64,000 bases of DNA, from assembly GCF_001279695.1 (NCBI RefSeq), contig NZ_LGDD01000288.1:62001-126000 (forward strand), given 5' to 3'. Numbering within the stretch: position 1 is the stretch's first letter; each line of letters opens with the position of its first letter. The notes beneath the pieces are model-generated. The model saw only the letters and a program-made list of their open reading frames with translations, had not been told where the DNA came from and did no database searches. Below, piece by piece: positions 8,695-17,023 of this stretch. The stretch is from Streptomyces sp. WM6378 (GTDB taxonomy: Bacteria > Actinomycetota > Actinomycetes > Streptomycetales > Streptomycetaceae). The translations under genes and the position numbers were made by a program.

Positions 8695-9950
8695 GCGAGG
8701 TGCTCCCGGTTGTGCTCGATCAGCCGGTCGGTGAGCCCGTCGGCGTATGCGTACTGCCCGACCAGCGGGTGGGCGAGCAGCGCCCGGAACACCCGGTCGC
8801 GCCCGCCGCGCAGGGCGGCCTCAAGGGCGAGGTCCTCGTACGCGGTGACGTGCGCGATCAACCCGGCGTACAGCGGGTCGAGCTCGGGCACCGGCAGCGG
8901 GACGGCGCCCGCGGCGTCCACCCGGGCCGGCACCTCGATGACGGCGTCGTCCGCGAGGAAGGGCAGCGTTCCGTTGTTGTACGTGTTGACGACCTGGACG
9001 GGGCTGCCGCCGTTGCCCAGGAGCGAGGCCGCGAGGTCGACGGCCGCCTCCGAGTAGAAGGCGCCGCCGCGCTTGGCGAGCAGCTCGGGCTTCTCGTCCA
9101 GGGCCGGGTCGCCGTACATCGCGAGCAACTCCCGCTCCATGGCGGCGACTTCGGCGGCCCGGGACGGCTTGGTGCCGAGCTCGCGCACCACCTCGTCGTG
9201 CGCGTAGAAGTACCGCAGGTAGTAGGAGGGGACCACGCCGAGCCGGTCGAGGATCTGGCGGGGCAGCCGCAGGTCGTCGGCGATGGTGTCGCCGTGCTCG
9301 GCGAGCAGTTTCGGCAGGACGTTGTCGCCCTGCGGGCCGCCGAGCCGCACCCCGAGCTCCCACGTCAGGTGGTTGAGGCCGACGTGGTCCAGGTGGACCT
9401 CGGCGGGCGTGACCCGGAGCAGGGCGGCGAACTTGCGCTGGAGGCCGATGGCCACGTTGCACAGCCCGACCGCCTTGTGCCCGGCCTGGAGCAGGGCCCG
9501 GGTCACGATGCCCACCGGGTTGGTGAAGTCGATGATCCAGGCGTCCGGGTTCGTACGGCGGACGCGTTCGGCGATGTCGAGGACGACCGGCACGGTTCGC
9601 AGCGCCTTGGCGAGGCCGCCCGCGCCCGTGGTCTCCTGGCCGACGCAGCCGCATTCGAGCGGCCACGTCTCGTCCTGCTGGCGGGCGGCCTGGCCGCCGA
9701 CGCGCAGCTGGAGCAGCACCGCGTCCGCGCCCTCGACGCCCGCGTCCAGGTCGGAGGTGGTCACGATCTTCCCCGGGTGGCCCTGCTTGGCGAAGATGCG
9801 CCGGGCGAGCCCGCCGACCAGGTCCAGCCGGTCGGCGGCCGGGTCGATCAGGACGAGTTCACTGATCGGCAGGGTGTCCTGCAACCGGGCGAAGCCGTCG
9901 ATGAGTTCGGGGGTGTAGGTGGACCCGCCCCCCACTACTGCGAGCTTCAT
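8685..9950 (-). CDS. Glycoside hydrolase family 4 (6-phospho-beta-glucosidase-like)
   Basis: NAD- and metal-dependent glycosidase (421 aa). It begins with the Rossmann motif MKLAVVGGGSTYTPEL. GH4 landmarks include the DFTNPVG segment, GLCN near residue 160 (metal-ligand cysteine) and HVGLNHL (metal-ligand histidine). GH4 enzymes act by oxidation-elimination on phosphorylated or free glycosides. It sits 6 bp after a MalG-type permease gene and overlaps the sugar kinase gene. Together they suggest hydrolysis of an imported disaccharide with phosphorylation of the product. Many actinobacterial members are annotated as 6-phospho-beta-glucosidases without proof, so the substrate remains open. Confidence 0.9.
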   Translation of the reverse strand: MKLAVVGGGSTYTPELIDGFARLQDTLPISELVLIDPAADRLDLVGGLARRIFAKQGHPGKIVTTSDLDAGVEGADAVLLQLRVGGQAARQQDETWPLECGCVGQETTGAGGLAKALRTVPVVLDIAERVRRTNPDAWIIDFTNPVGIVTRALLQAGHKAVGLCNVAIGLQRKFAALLRVTPAEVHLDHVGLNHLTWELGVRLGGPQGDNVLPKLLAEHGDTIADDLRLPRQILDRLGVVPSYYLRYFYAHDEVVRELGTKPSRAAEVAAMERELLAMYGDPALDEKPELLAKRGGAFYSEAAVDLAASLLGNGGSPVQVVNTYNNGTLPFLADDAVIEVPARVDAAGAVPLPVPELDPLYAGLIAHVTAYEDLALEAALRGGRDRVFRALLAHPLVGQYAYADGLTDRLIEHNREHLAWA

Positions 9951-9956
9951 TCGTGG

Positions 9957-10844
9957 TCAGCCTTTCACTCCGGTCAGCGTGACGCCCTCGACGAAAGCCT
10001 TCTGCGCGAAGAAGAAGACGAGGATCACGGGGGCCATGACCAGTACGGTCGCGGCCATGGTCAGGTTCCAGTCGGTATGGTGCGCGCCCTTGAAGGACTC
10101 CAGGCCGTAGCTCAGCGTCCAGGAGCCCGGCGTGTCGGACGCGTAGATCTGCGGTCCGAAGTAGTCGTTCCAGGCGTAGAAGAACTGGAACAGGGCGACG
10201 GCGGCGATGCCGGGGCGCGCCATCGGAAGGACCACCTTGATGAGGGTGCGCAGTTCCCCGCACCCGTCGACCTTCGCGGCGTCCAGGTACTCGTTGGGGA
10301 TGGTCATCAGGAACTGGCGCAGCAGGAAGATGGTGAACGCGTCGCCGAAGGCCAGCGGGATGATCAGCGGCCACAGCGTGCCGGACAGGTCCAGCTGCTT
10401 CGCCCAGAACAGGTACATCGGGATGATGATCACCTGTGGCGGCAGCATCATCATCGAGATGACCAGCATCAGCGACAGATTGCGGCCGCGGAAGCGGAAC
10501 TTGGCGAGCGCGTACGCGACCGGTACGGACGACACCACGCTGAGTACGGTGCCGAGGCCGGCGTAGAGCAGCGTGTTCTTCCACCAGGTCAGAAAGCCCG
10601 GGGTGTCGAACACCTTGCGGTAGTTGGACCACGCCCAGTGGTGCGGGATCAGGTCCCGGGTGAGCGTCTGCTGATTGTCCATCAGAGAGGTCAGCAGCAG
10701 GAAGACGAAGGGCAGCACGAAGAACAGCGCGGCCGCGACGCCGAGCGAGTGCACGGCGATCCACTGGAGCAGCGCCTTGCGGCGGGCCACCTTGGCCGCC
10801 GGCGTGGCGGCTTTGGCCTCGGTTGCGTCGAGGGCGTACGTCAT
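9957..10844 (-). CDS. Carbohydrate ABC transporter permease (MalG type)
   Basis: Inner-membrane permease of a CUT1 sugar importer (295 aa, six predicted spans). The EAA loop is visible near residues 190-210 as DGCGELRTLIKVVLPMARPG. The upstream permease stop lies one base before ATG 10844, whose AGGTGAG ribosome site overlaps that stop. A GTG at 10853 in the same frame is a weaker alternative. The partner is the MalF-type permease encoded just upstream. No ATPase gene is present in the cluster. Streptomyces CUT1 importers commonly share the housekeeping ATPase MsiK, so that is the likely energiser. Confidence 0.93.
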   Translation of the reverse strand: MTYALDATEAKAATPAAKVARRKALLQWIAVHSLGVAAALFFVLPFVFLLLTSLMDNQQTLTRDLIPHHWAWSNYRKVFDTPGFLTWWKNTLLYAGLGTVLSVVSSVPVAYALAKFRFRGRNLSLMLVISMMMLPPQVIIIPMYLFWAKQLDLSGTLWPLIIPLAFGDAFTIFLLRQFLMTIPNEYLDAAKVDGCGELRTLIKVVLPMARPGIAAVALFQFFYAWNDYFGPQIYASDTPGSWTLSYGLESFKGAHHTDWNLTMAATVLVMAPVILVFFFAQKAFVEGVTLTGVKG

Positions 10845-10845
10845 G

Positions 10846-11790
10846 TCACTCACCTGCCTGGATGAGTCCGCCGCGGCGCTTCATGAGGAGCGCCGTGAAG
10901 ACCATGGAGAGGGCGAACAGGACGAGGGCGACCACACACGCGGAGCCGTAGTCGAAGCGCTGGAAGCCCAGGTTGTAGACGAGCTGGGGCAGCGTCAGCG
11001 TCGACTTGTCGGGGTAGCCGGGCTCGAACTGCTGGCCCGAGTTGCCGATGTGGCCGGAGGCGACCTTGCCCGCCACCAGCGGCTGGGTGTAGCTCTGCAT
11101 CGCCTGGATGACGCCGGTGACCACGGCGAACATCACGATGGGCGAGATGTTCGGCAGGGTGACGAAGCGGAACTTCTGCCAGGGGGACGCGCCGTCCAGC
11201 TCGGCGGCCTCGTACTGCTCCTTCGGCACGTCGAGCAGCGCGGCCATGAAGATGACCATGAGGTCGCCGACGCCCCACACCGCGAGCAGGGTGAGCGCGG
11301 GCTTGGACCACGACGGGTCGGTGAACCAGTTCGGCGCCGGGATCCCGAGGTCGCCGAGGAGCGAATTGACCGGCCCGGTACCGGGGTTGAGCAGGAACAC
11401 GAAGCCGAGCGTGGCCGCGACCGGCGGGGCCAGGTAGGGCAGGTAGAACAGGGTGCGGAAGACGCCCACACCCGTCTTGATCTTGGTGATGAGCATGCCC
11501 ACGCCGAGCCCGAACACGACCCGGCAGGCGACCATCACGACCACCAGCCACAGGGTGTTGCGCAGCGCCGGCCAGAACAGCGGGTAGTCGTTGAAGACGT
11601 ACGACCAGTTCTGGAGGCCGTCGAAGGTGGCCGCGCCGAAACCGTCGTAGTGGGTGAAGGAGAAGTAGACCGTGGAGATCAGCGGGTAGGCGAAGAAGAC
11701 GCTGAAGCCGATCAGCCAGGGCGACAGGAACGCCAGGGTCCGCAGCATCGAGCGGCGGTGCTTGGAGCGCAGTGTGTACGTCGTGCTCAT
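10846..11790 (-). CDS. Carbohydrate ABC transporter permease (MalF type)
   Basis: Membrane permease of the same CUT1 importer (314 aa). Six spans are predicted, the first at about residues 17-38 (LAFLSPWLIGFSVFFAYPLI). The EAA-like loop is AAELDGASPWQKFRFVTLPNISP near residues 190-212. It starts 7 bp after the binding-protein gene and is coupled to the MalG-type gene. The order binding protein, MalF, MalG, glycosidase, kinase is typical of Streptomyces disaccharide uptake operons. The ribosome binding site is weak, so translation may depend on readthrough from the upstream gene. Confidence 0.93.
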   Translation of the reverse strand: MSTTYTLRSKHRRSMLRTLAFLSPWLIGFSVFFAYPLISTVYFSFTHYDGFGAATFDGLQNWSYVFNDYPLFWPALRNTLWLVVVMVACRVVFGLGVGMLITKIKTGVGVFRTLFYLPYLAPPVAATLGFVFLLNPGTGPVNSLLGDLGIPAPNWFTDPSWSKPALTLLAVWGVGDLMVIFMAALLDVPKEQYEAAELDGASPWQKFRFVTLPNISPIVMFAVVTGVIQAMQSYTQPLVAGKVASGHIGNSGQQFEPGYPDKSTLTLPQLVYNLGFQRFDYGSACVVALVLFALSMVFTALLMKRRGGLIQAGE

Positions 11791-11797
11791 GGCGGGG

Positions 11798-13135
11798 CTA
11801 CTTCGCCTGCGCGATCGCGGCGTCGATCTCCTGGGCGGTCTTGGCGAGCCCCGCCTTGATGTCGCCCTGCTTGCCGCTCTCCACGTCGTAGCCGAGGTTC
11901 TGGATCGACACCAGGTACTGACCGCCGTTGACGGAGGCCGGCGTCGTGGTGGAGTTCGGGTTCTGCGCGATGTCCAGGAAGGTCTTGAAGCGCGGGTCGG
12001 CCTGCAGCTTGGGCGACTTGAGGGCGTCGAAGGTCGACGGCACGTTGTGGATGGCGTTGGCGAAGTTGACCACCGCGTCGGTGTTGGTGGTCATGAACTT
12101 GACCAGTTCCCAGGCCGCGTTCTGCTTCTTCGAGGTCGCGGCGATGCCCGCGATGGTGCCGGTCAGATAGCCCTTGCCCCACGTGCCGACCTGGTCGTCG
12201 GGTACGGGCAGCGGGGCGACGCCGATCTCGAACTTGGGCTTGCTGTCCATCGCCATGCCGAGCCGCCACTCGCCGTCCAACGACATCGCGAGCTGCCCGG
12301 TGTTGAACGGGTTCGTGTCGCCGTACTCCTCGCCGAACGAGGAGCGGTACTTCTCCAGCTTGGTGAAGCCGCCCAGGTCGTCGACGAGCTGCTTCTGGAA
12401 GGCGAGGCCCTTCTCGAAGGCCGGGTCCTTGGCGATGTTCGACTTGCCGCTGGCGTCGAAGTACGTCGGCGACCACTGCGCGAGGTAGTGCTCGGTCGTC
12501 GTCTCGTAGGCGTGGTAGTTCGGCATGAAGCCGAGCTGCTCGTACGAGTCGCCCTTGGGCTTGGTCAGCGTCTTGGCGTCCGCCGCGAACTGGGACCACG
12601 TCTTGGGCGGGTCCGTGATCCCGGCCGCCTTGAAGGCGTCCTTGTTGTAGTAGAGCGCGTACGAATCGCCGAGCAGCGGCAGGGCGCACCGCTTGCCCTG
12701 GAACTGGGTGTACTCGTTCATGGTCTTGGGGAACGTCTTCGCCGGGTCGATGCCGTCCTTCTTCAGGAACGGGGCGAGGTCGACGAAGGCGTTGGACGAG
12801 CAGAACTTGCCGACGTTGTTCGTGGTGAACGAAGACACCACGTCGGGGGCGCTGGAGCCGCCCGCGCGCAGCCCCTGGTTGATCTTGTCGTCGTTGATGT
12901 CGCCGACGACCTTGACGTGGATGTTGGGGTGCGCCGCCTGGAAGGCGTCCACGTCGGCCTGGATGGCCTTGACCTCGTTGGGGGCGCTCCAGCCGTGCCA
13001 GAACGTGATCGTCGTGTCCTTGGACGCGTCGTCGCTCGTGCTGGTGCTGCTCTGGCCCGTACAGGCGGAGGCGAGCAGGGCTATGGATGCGGTCGCGGCC
13101 AGGGCGGCGGCCGACTTCCGGCGGATTCTGGGCAT
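11798..13135 (-). CDS. Sugar-binding lipoprotein of the ABC importer
   Basis: Extracellular solute-binding protein family 1 (445 aa). A basic n-region (MPRIRRK), hydrophobic core and LASAC lipobox place the lipidated cysteine at residue 25. The mature protein contains ITFWHGWSAPNEVKAIQ, the usual opening of CUT1 binding proteins, and GEWRLGMAMDS in the C-lobe. It delivers a mono- or disaccharide to the two permeases encoded next. A 48-bp gap separates it from the ROK regulator gene, so both may share a transcript from the palindrome-containing region upstream of that regulator. The ligand cannot be read from sequence; the kinase and GH4 neighbours favour a hexosamine or beta-glucoside. Confidence 0.92.
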   Translation of the reverse strand: MPRIRRKSAAALAATASIALLASACTGQSSTSTSDDASKDTTITFWHGWSAPNEVKAIQADVDAFQAAHPNIHVKVVGDINDDKINQGLRAGGSSAPDVVSSFTTNNVGKFCSSNAFVDLAPFLKKDGIDPAKTFPKTMNEYTQFQGKRCALPLLGDSYALYYNKDAFKAAGITDPPKTWSQFAADAKTLTKPKGDSYEQLGFMPNYHAYETTTEHYLAQWSPTYFDASGKSNIAKDPAFEKGLAFQKQLVDDLGGFTKLEKYRSSFGEEYGDTNPFNTGQLAMSLDGEWRLGMAMDSKPKFEIGVAPLPVPDDQVGTWGKGYLTGTIAGIAATSKKQNAAWELVKFMTTNTDAVVNFANAIHNVPSTFDALKSPKLQADPRFKTFLDIAQNPNSTTTPASVNGGQYLVSIQNLGYDVESGKQGDIKAGLAKTAQEIDAAIAQAK

Positions 13136-13183
13136 GGCGGTGTCTCCCGGAGAGGGGGCGGAGGGGTGAGGGGGAAGGGCGGT

Positions 13184-14389
13184 TCAGCGTGTGGTGTCGA
13201 AGACCTCGTCGCGCGTGGTGGCGAGGGCGGCCTCCAGCGCGCCGCGCAGTACGGGGAGTCGGTCCACCTCGCCGATGACGAGGCGGGGCCGGGAGGCGGC
13301 CAGCTCGCCGAGTTCGGTCTGGACGAGCTCGCGCAGCGGCTCGCCCCCGGCGGCGATCAGGGCGCCGGACAGCACGACGAGCTCCGGGTCGAGCACGGCG
13401 ACCAGGGAGGCGAGGCCGGTCGCGAGCCCGGTGGCGAACGCGTTCAGAAGCTCTTTCTCGGGGCCCTGCCCGGCCGCGGCGCCCCGCGTGATCAGGGCGG
13501 CGGCCACCTCGTTGGGCGTCCCGGCGGGGATGCCGTCGACCCCGAGCTCCCGGGCGAGCCGGGGCAGCGCCTGCCCGCCGGCCAGCTCCTGGAAGCCGCC
13601 CGAGTTCGCCTTGGTGACATGCCGTACGAGCGGAGCGCCCGGCACCGGCAGGAAGCCGACCTCGCCCGCGCCGCCGGTGAACCCGCGGTGCAGCCGCCCG
13701 CCGATGACGAGCGCGGCGCCGAGCCCGCCCTCGTTCCACAGCAGCACGAAGTCGTCGTGGCCGCGGGCCGCGCCCAGGCGCTGCTCGGCGATGGCGGCGA
13801 GGTTGACGTCGTTCTCGTACTCGACGGGCATCGGCAGGGCGGCGGCCAGCTCGTCGAGCAGCGTGGGGGAGTGCCAGCCCGGCAGGTGGGAGGCGTAGCG
13901 CAGCCGCCCGGTGCCGGGGTCGAAGGCGCCCGGGGTGCCGATGACGACCCGGTGCACATCGGCCCGCGCGAGCCCGGCGGCCTTGACCGCGCCGTCCAGG
14001 GCGTCGGTCACCTGCCGCACCACGGAGTCGGCGCGCCGCCCGGGGGTGGCGACCTCGAACTCCCCGACGACACCGCCCGCCACATCGGCGACGGCGGCGC
14101 GGATGCGCTCGGGCGTGACGTCAAGTCCCGCTACGTAGGCGGCAGTTGCGTTGACGGCGTACAACTGGGCGTTGGGCCCGGGCCGCCCGGCCGTGGTGCC
14201 GGTGGCGACGACCAGACCCGCCGCCTCAAGCCGCGCGAGCAACTGCGAGGCGGTCGGCTTGGAGAGCCCGGTGAGCTTGCCGATCCGGGTCCGCGAGAGC
14301 GGCCCGTGCTCCAGCAGCAGATCGAGAGCGGCCCGATCGTTCATGGCGCGGAGTACGCGCGGAGTCCCCGGGGTAGTGCTACCGGCCAC
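13184..14389 (-). CDS. ROK-family transcriptional regulator
   Basis: NagC/XylR-type repressor (401 aa). The N-terminal winged helix (residues about 15-75; SRTRIGKLTGLSKPTASQLL is the recognition region) is followed by a ROK sugar-sensing domain. The sequence KANSGGFQELAGGQAL occupies the usual zinc-motif position but does not show the full CxCGxxGC pattern, so zinc binding is doubtful. GTG 14389 has AGGGGGA six bases upstream. It is first in the sugar operon and faces a perfect palindrome 47 bp upstream, so autoregulation and sugar-responsive control of the importer genes are likely. Confidence 0.9.
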   Translation of the reverse strand: MAGSTTPGTPRVLRAMNDRAALDLLLEHGPLSRTRIGKLTGLSKPTASQLLARLEAAGLVVATGTTAGRPGPNAQLYAVNATAAYVAGLDVTPERIRAAVADVAGGVVGEFEVATPGRRADSVVRQVTDALDGAVKAAGLARADVHRVVIGTPGAFDPGTGRLRYASHLPGWHSPTLLDELAAALPMPVEYENDVNLAAIAEQRLGAARGHDDFVLLWNEGGLGAALVIGGRLHRGFTGGAGEVGFLPVPGAPLVRHVTKANSGGFQELAGGQALPRLARELGVDGIPAGTPNEVAAALITRGAAAGQGPEKELLNAFATGLATGLASLVAVLDPELVVLSGALIAAGGEPLRELVQTELGELAASRPRLVIGEVDRLPVLRGALEAALATTRDEVFDTTR

Positions 14390-14435
14390 GACAGATCCCC
14401 CTGCCCTTCGGGCGCTTGCTTCCCCACACCACTGT

Positions 14436-14450
14436 TAGGAAAGTTTCCTA
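14436..14450. promoter_or_regulatory. Palindromic ROK-type operator candidate
   Basis: TAGGAAA-G-TTTCCTA is a perfect 15-bp dyad. A partial half-site, GAGGAAAC, follows about 10 bp further on. A-rich/T-rich dyads with this look are typical of ROK operators in actinomycetes. It sits between the ROK gene and the plus-strand DUF6247-like gene and could control both. Confidence 0.6.
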
Positions 14451-14492
14451 TTCGTTGGGAGGAAACGTAGGGCGTGGGTAAGTGACACGTCA

Positions 14493-14885
14493 ATGGCCGG
14501 GGCGCTGGCGGCTGCCAAAGCGTTACCTGCTGGGCGGGGTGGGTTGCTCGGCCGGGGTCAGCTTTGCGGGCTGCCGTCGGCACTCACTCTGCCCGCTCTC
14601 CGACAGGCCGTCGCCACCGTCGCGGCGTCTCGGCTGCCCGAATTCTTCGAAGAGCTTCAGCAGGCGTTCGTACGGGCCGGAGACGAGGACAGCGTCGTAC
14701 TGATCCGGATGTTCTACCAGCGGTGGGGCGTCGTCGTGGAGATCGAGCGGTATCCGGAGCGGGCCCAGCGCCTGCACGCGGCGGAGCGTGCCGTGGACAG
14801 CCCGGACCCGGATGTGCGTGCGGCCGCCATTCTGGAAGCGGGCGAGATCGTACGCGCTGCGCATCGTGAGGTCGCGGGTGGCTGA
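14493..14885 (+). CDS. Small DUF6247-like protein
   Basis: Hypothetical soluble protein (130 aa). The central and C-terminal part, from LRQAVATVAASRLPEFFEELQQ through FYQRWGVVVEIERYPE to HAAERAV, resembles the DUF6247 family of actinomycetes. Members of that family are often encoded near toxin-antitoxin or regulatory genes, but their role is unknown to me. The first 30 residues look less conserved. ATG 14493 lacks a strong ribosome site, so a downstream start is possible. It diverges from the ROK regulator gene across the palindrome at 14436-14450. Confidence 0.65.
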   Translation: MAGALAAAKALPAGRGGLLGRGQLCGLPSALTLPALRQAVATVAASRLPEFFEELQQAFVRAGDEDSVVLIRMFYQRWGVVVEIERYPERAQRLHAAERAVDSPDPDVRAAAILEAGEIVRAAHREVAGG

Positions 14886-14920
14886 GTAGCACTGGGCGTG
14901 CAGCCCTGATGAGCTCGGCC

Positions 14921-15125
14921 GGTTCCTGGGGCTCCGCCCCAGACCCCGTTCGCGCCTGAAGGGCGCTCGTCCTCAAACTCCCCCAAGGCCTCAAGGGCCA
15001 GGGGGGACCCCCATGACGGGCTGGCTGTGACATTGTGCGGCTCCGCCGCGCGGGCGCGACCAGCTCGCACGGTCCGAGGCCGAAAACGGGGTTAGGGGGC
15101 GCGGGGAACTGCGTGAGCAGCGCCC
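14921..15125. repeat. Dispersed GC-rich intergenic repeat, copy A
   Basis: This gap after the DUF6247-like gene contains a CTGGGG-CTCCG-CCCCAG hairpin (14926-14942), then GGGCGCTCGTCCTCAA, an A-G-GCC-rich block, CATTGTGCGG and GGGGCGCGGGGAACTG (about 15095-15110). The same blocks in the same order recur at about 29974-30312. It is probably a Streptomyces intergenic repeat; the hairpin may also stop transcription. Confidence 0.7.
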
Positions 15126-15139
15126 CGCCCCCGCGCCCC

Positions 15140-16207
15140 CTACTTCGCCAGATTCGGGTTCGGGTTAGGGATCGGCGTAGTCGCCAGCGACTGCGGGGAC
15201 GTCGGGTTGGCCAGGGCCGACGGGGCGGCCACTGCTGCCGACGGGTCCGTGGCGGGCGGCTCCTCCGCCAGCGGCAGGCCGCCCACGATGCGGATGCCCG
15301 CCGCGTCCAGGGCCACCTTGATCCGCCAGCGCAGCTCCCGCTCCACGCTCAGCGCCTTGCCCGGCATGGTCTTCGCCGAGACGCGGACCACCATGGAGTC
15401 GATCAGTACCTCGTCGAGGCCCAGGATCTCCACCGGACCCCACAGGCGCTCGTTCCACGGCTCGTCCTTCGCCATGGACTCGGTCGCCTCGTTGATCACC
15501 GTACGCAGCCGCTCCAGGTCCTCGGACGCACGGACGCGGACGTCCACCCCGGCCGTCGCCCAGCCCTGGGACAGGTTGCCGATGCGCTTGATCTCGCCGT
15601 TGCGGACGTACCAGATCTCGCCGTCCGCGCCCCTCAGCTTCGTCACGCGCAGGCCGACCTCGATCACCTCGCCCGAGGCGACGCCCGCGTCGATGGAGTC
15701 GCCGACGCCGTACTGGTCCTCCAGGATCATGAACACGCCGGACAGGAAGTCCGTGACCAGGTTGCGGGCGCCGAAACCGATCGCCACGCCCGCCACACCC
15801 GCCGAGGCGAGCAGCGGGGCCAGGTCGATGTTCAGGACGCCGAGCACCATCAGGGCGGCCGTGCCCATGATCAGGAACGACGCCACCGAGCGCAGCACCG
15901 AGCCGATGGCCTCCGAGCGCTGGCGGCGCCGCTCCGCGTTCACGAGCAGTCCACCGAGCGCGGTGCCCTCCACCGCCTGGGCGCTGCGGTTCATCCGCTC
16001 TATGAGCTTGGTCAGGGCCCGCCGGACCAGGACTCTCAGGACCGAGGCGATGACGATGATCAGGAGGATGCGGAATCCGACGTACAGCCACGTCGACCAG
16101 TTCTGCTCCACCCAGCCCGCGGCCTCGGTGGCCGACTTCTGGGCGTCTTGGAGCGTCGCGGGTGTGGGCGGCGGCGATCCGTCGGCCAGGACGGCGGACC
16201 AGTTCAC
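15140..16207 (-). CDS. MscS-family mechanosensitive ion channel
   Basis: Small-conductance channel protein (355 aa). Predicted spans lie at residues about 44-64, 108-128 and the pore helix about 130-155, where ASAGVAGVAIGFGARNLVTDFLSG is the diagnostic MscS TM3 signature. The beta domain follows with DQYGVGDSIDAG and GEVIEVGLRVTKLR. The C-terminal 45 residues are a Pro/Ala-rich tail typical of actinomycete members. It should open on membrane tension during osmotic downshift. GTG 16207 is preceded by GGAGG. It appears to be a single-gene unit. Confidence 0.93.
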   Translation of the reverse strand: MNWSAVLADGSPPPTPATLQDAQKSATEAAGWVEQNWSTWLYVGFRILLIIVIASVLRVLVRRALTKLIERMNRSAQAVEGTALGGLLVNAERRRQRSEAIGSVLRSVASFLIMGTAALMVLGVLNIDLAPLLASAGVAGVAIGFGARNLVTDFLSGVFMILEDQYGVGDSIDAGVASGEVIEVGLRVTKLRGADGEIWYVRNGEIKRIGNLSQGWATAGVDVRVRASEDLERLRTVINEATESMAKDEPWNERLWGPVEILGLDEVLIDSMVVRVSAKTMPGKALSVERELRWRIKVALDAAGIRIVGGLPLAEEPPATDPSAAVAAPSALANPTSPQSLATTPIPNPNPNLAK

Positions 16208-16458
16208 GGCAGGAACCTCCAGCGTTGCGGTGCCGGCCGAAGCGGCGGCAGACCCACCACACTAACGGGGCAAGAGCTGTGCTCCGTTGACGTGTTCGAG
16301 GGAGAGGGGCGCCGCGCCTGGGAAAGTAGGGGGTGTGGTCGAAAACACTTCGGGCCCGTTACCTGGACGTGGTGGCGCTTCGACCAGCCATGAGGAGAGA
16401 CTGGAGAGCAGATCGTCCCGGCGCGAGCCACGCGCCGCCGGCGTAATAGGAGGCACCC

Positions 16459-16995
16459 GTGCCGCATGTCCTGGTCCTCAATGCGTCGTACGAGCCCCTC
16501 GGCGTCGTACCGCTCCGCCGCGCGCTCGTCCTCGTCCTCGAAAACAAGGCTGTCAGCCTTGAGGAGTCCGGCGCCTTCATGCATAGCGCGACCCGTGCCG
16601 TCGCGGCGCCCAGCGTCGTGCGGCTCAAGAGATTCGTACGGGTCCCCTACCGGGGGCCCGTTCCGCTGACCCGCCGTGCCCTGTTCGCCCGGGACGGCGG
16701 CCGCTGCATGTACTGCGGTGGCGTCGCAACCAGCGTCGACCACGTCATCCCGCGCAGCCGCGGCGGCCAGCACGCCTGGGAGAACGTGGTCGCCGCCTGC
16801 CGGCGCTGCAACCACGTCAAGGCGGACCGCCACCTCATGGAGCTCGGCTGGCGCCTTCGCCACCAGCCCGCCCCGCCCACCGGCCTCGCCTGGCGGATCA
16901 TCGGCACGGGGCACCGCGACCCGCGCTGGCTGCCCTACCTCCAACCCTTCGGCGCGGACGACGCCCTGGCCCGGATCGACGGCATCTCCGCCTGA
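16459..16995 (+). CDS. HNH endonuclease
   Basis: Predicted HNH nuclease (178 aa). The core is at residues about 75-115: ARDGGRCMYCGG supplies the first CxxC, DHVIPRSRGG the catalytic His, WENVVAACRRCN the Asn and second CxxC, and NHVKADR the last His. Free-standing proteins with this N-terminal PHVLVLNASYEPLGVV segment are widespread single-copy actinobacterial genes of unknown target. GTG 16459 lies behind AGGAGGC. No methylase or partner lies nearby, so a restriction role is not supported. Confidence 0.92.
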   Translation: MPHVLVLNASYEPLGVVPLRRALVLVLENKAVSLEESGAFMHSATRAVAAPSVVRLKRFVRVPYRGPVPLTRRALFARDGGRCMYCGGVATSVDHVIPRSRGGQHAWENVVAACRRCNHVKADRHLMELGWRLRHQPAPPTGLAWRIIGTGHRDPRWLPYLQPFGADDALARIDGISA

Positions 16996-17023
16996 CGCGA
17001 TCCGGGCCCTGTCGTCCACCCGG

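Noticed and set aside
8349..10865. Long plus-strand frame over the sugar locus
   Set aside because: Antisense to the GH4 and permease genes, with no domain and the composition of a third-position GC shadow.
13136..13183. DasR-type operator before the sugar-binding protein gene
   Set aside because: I looked for a TGGTCTAGACCA-like dyad here, at the ROK promoter and at the GH84 gene, and found none.
16459..16995. HNH protein as part of a restriction or phage defence system
   Set aside because: No methylase, helicase or phage gene is adjacent, and the protein belongs to a widespread single-copy type.
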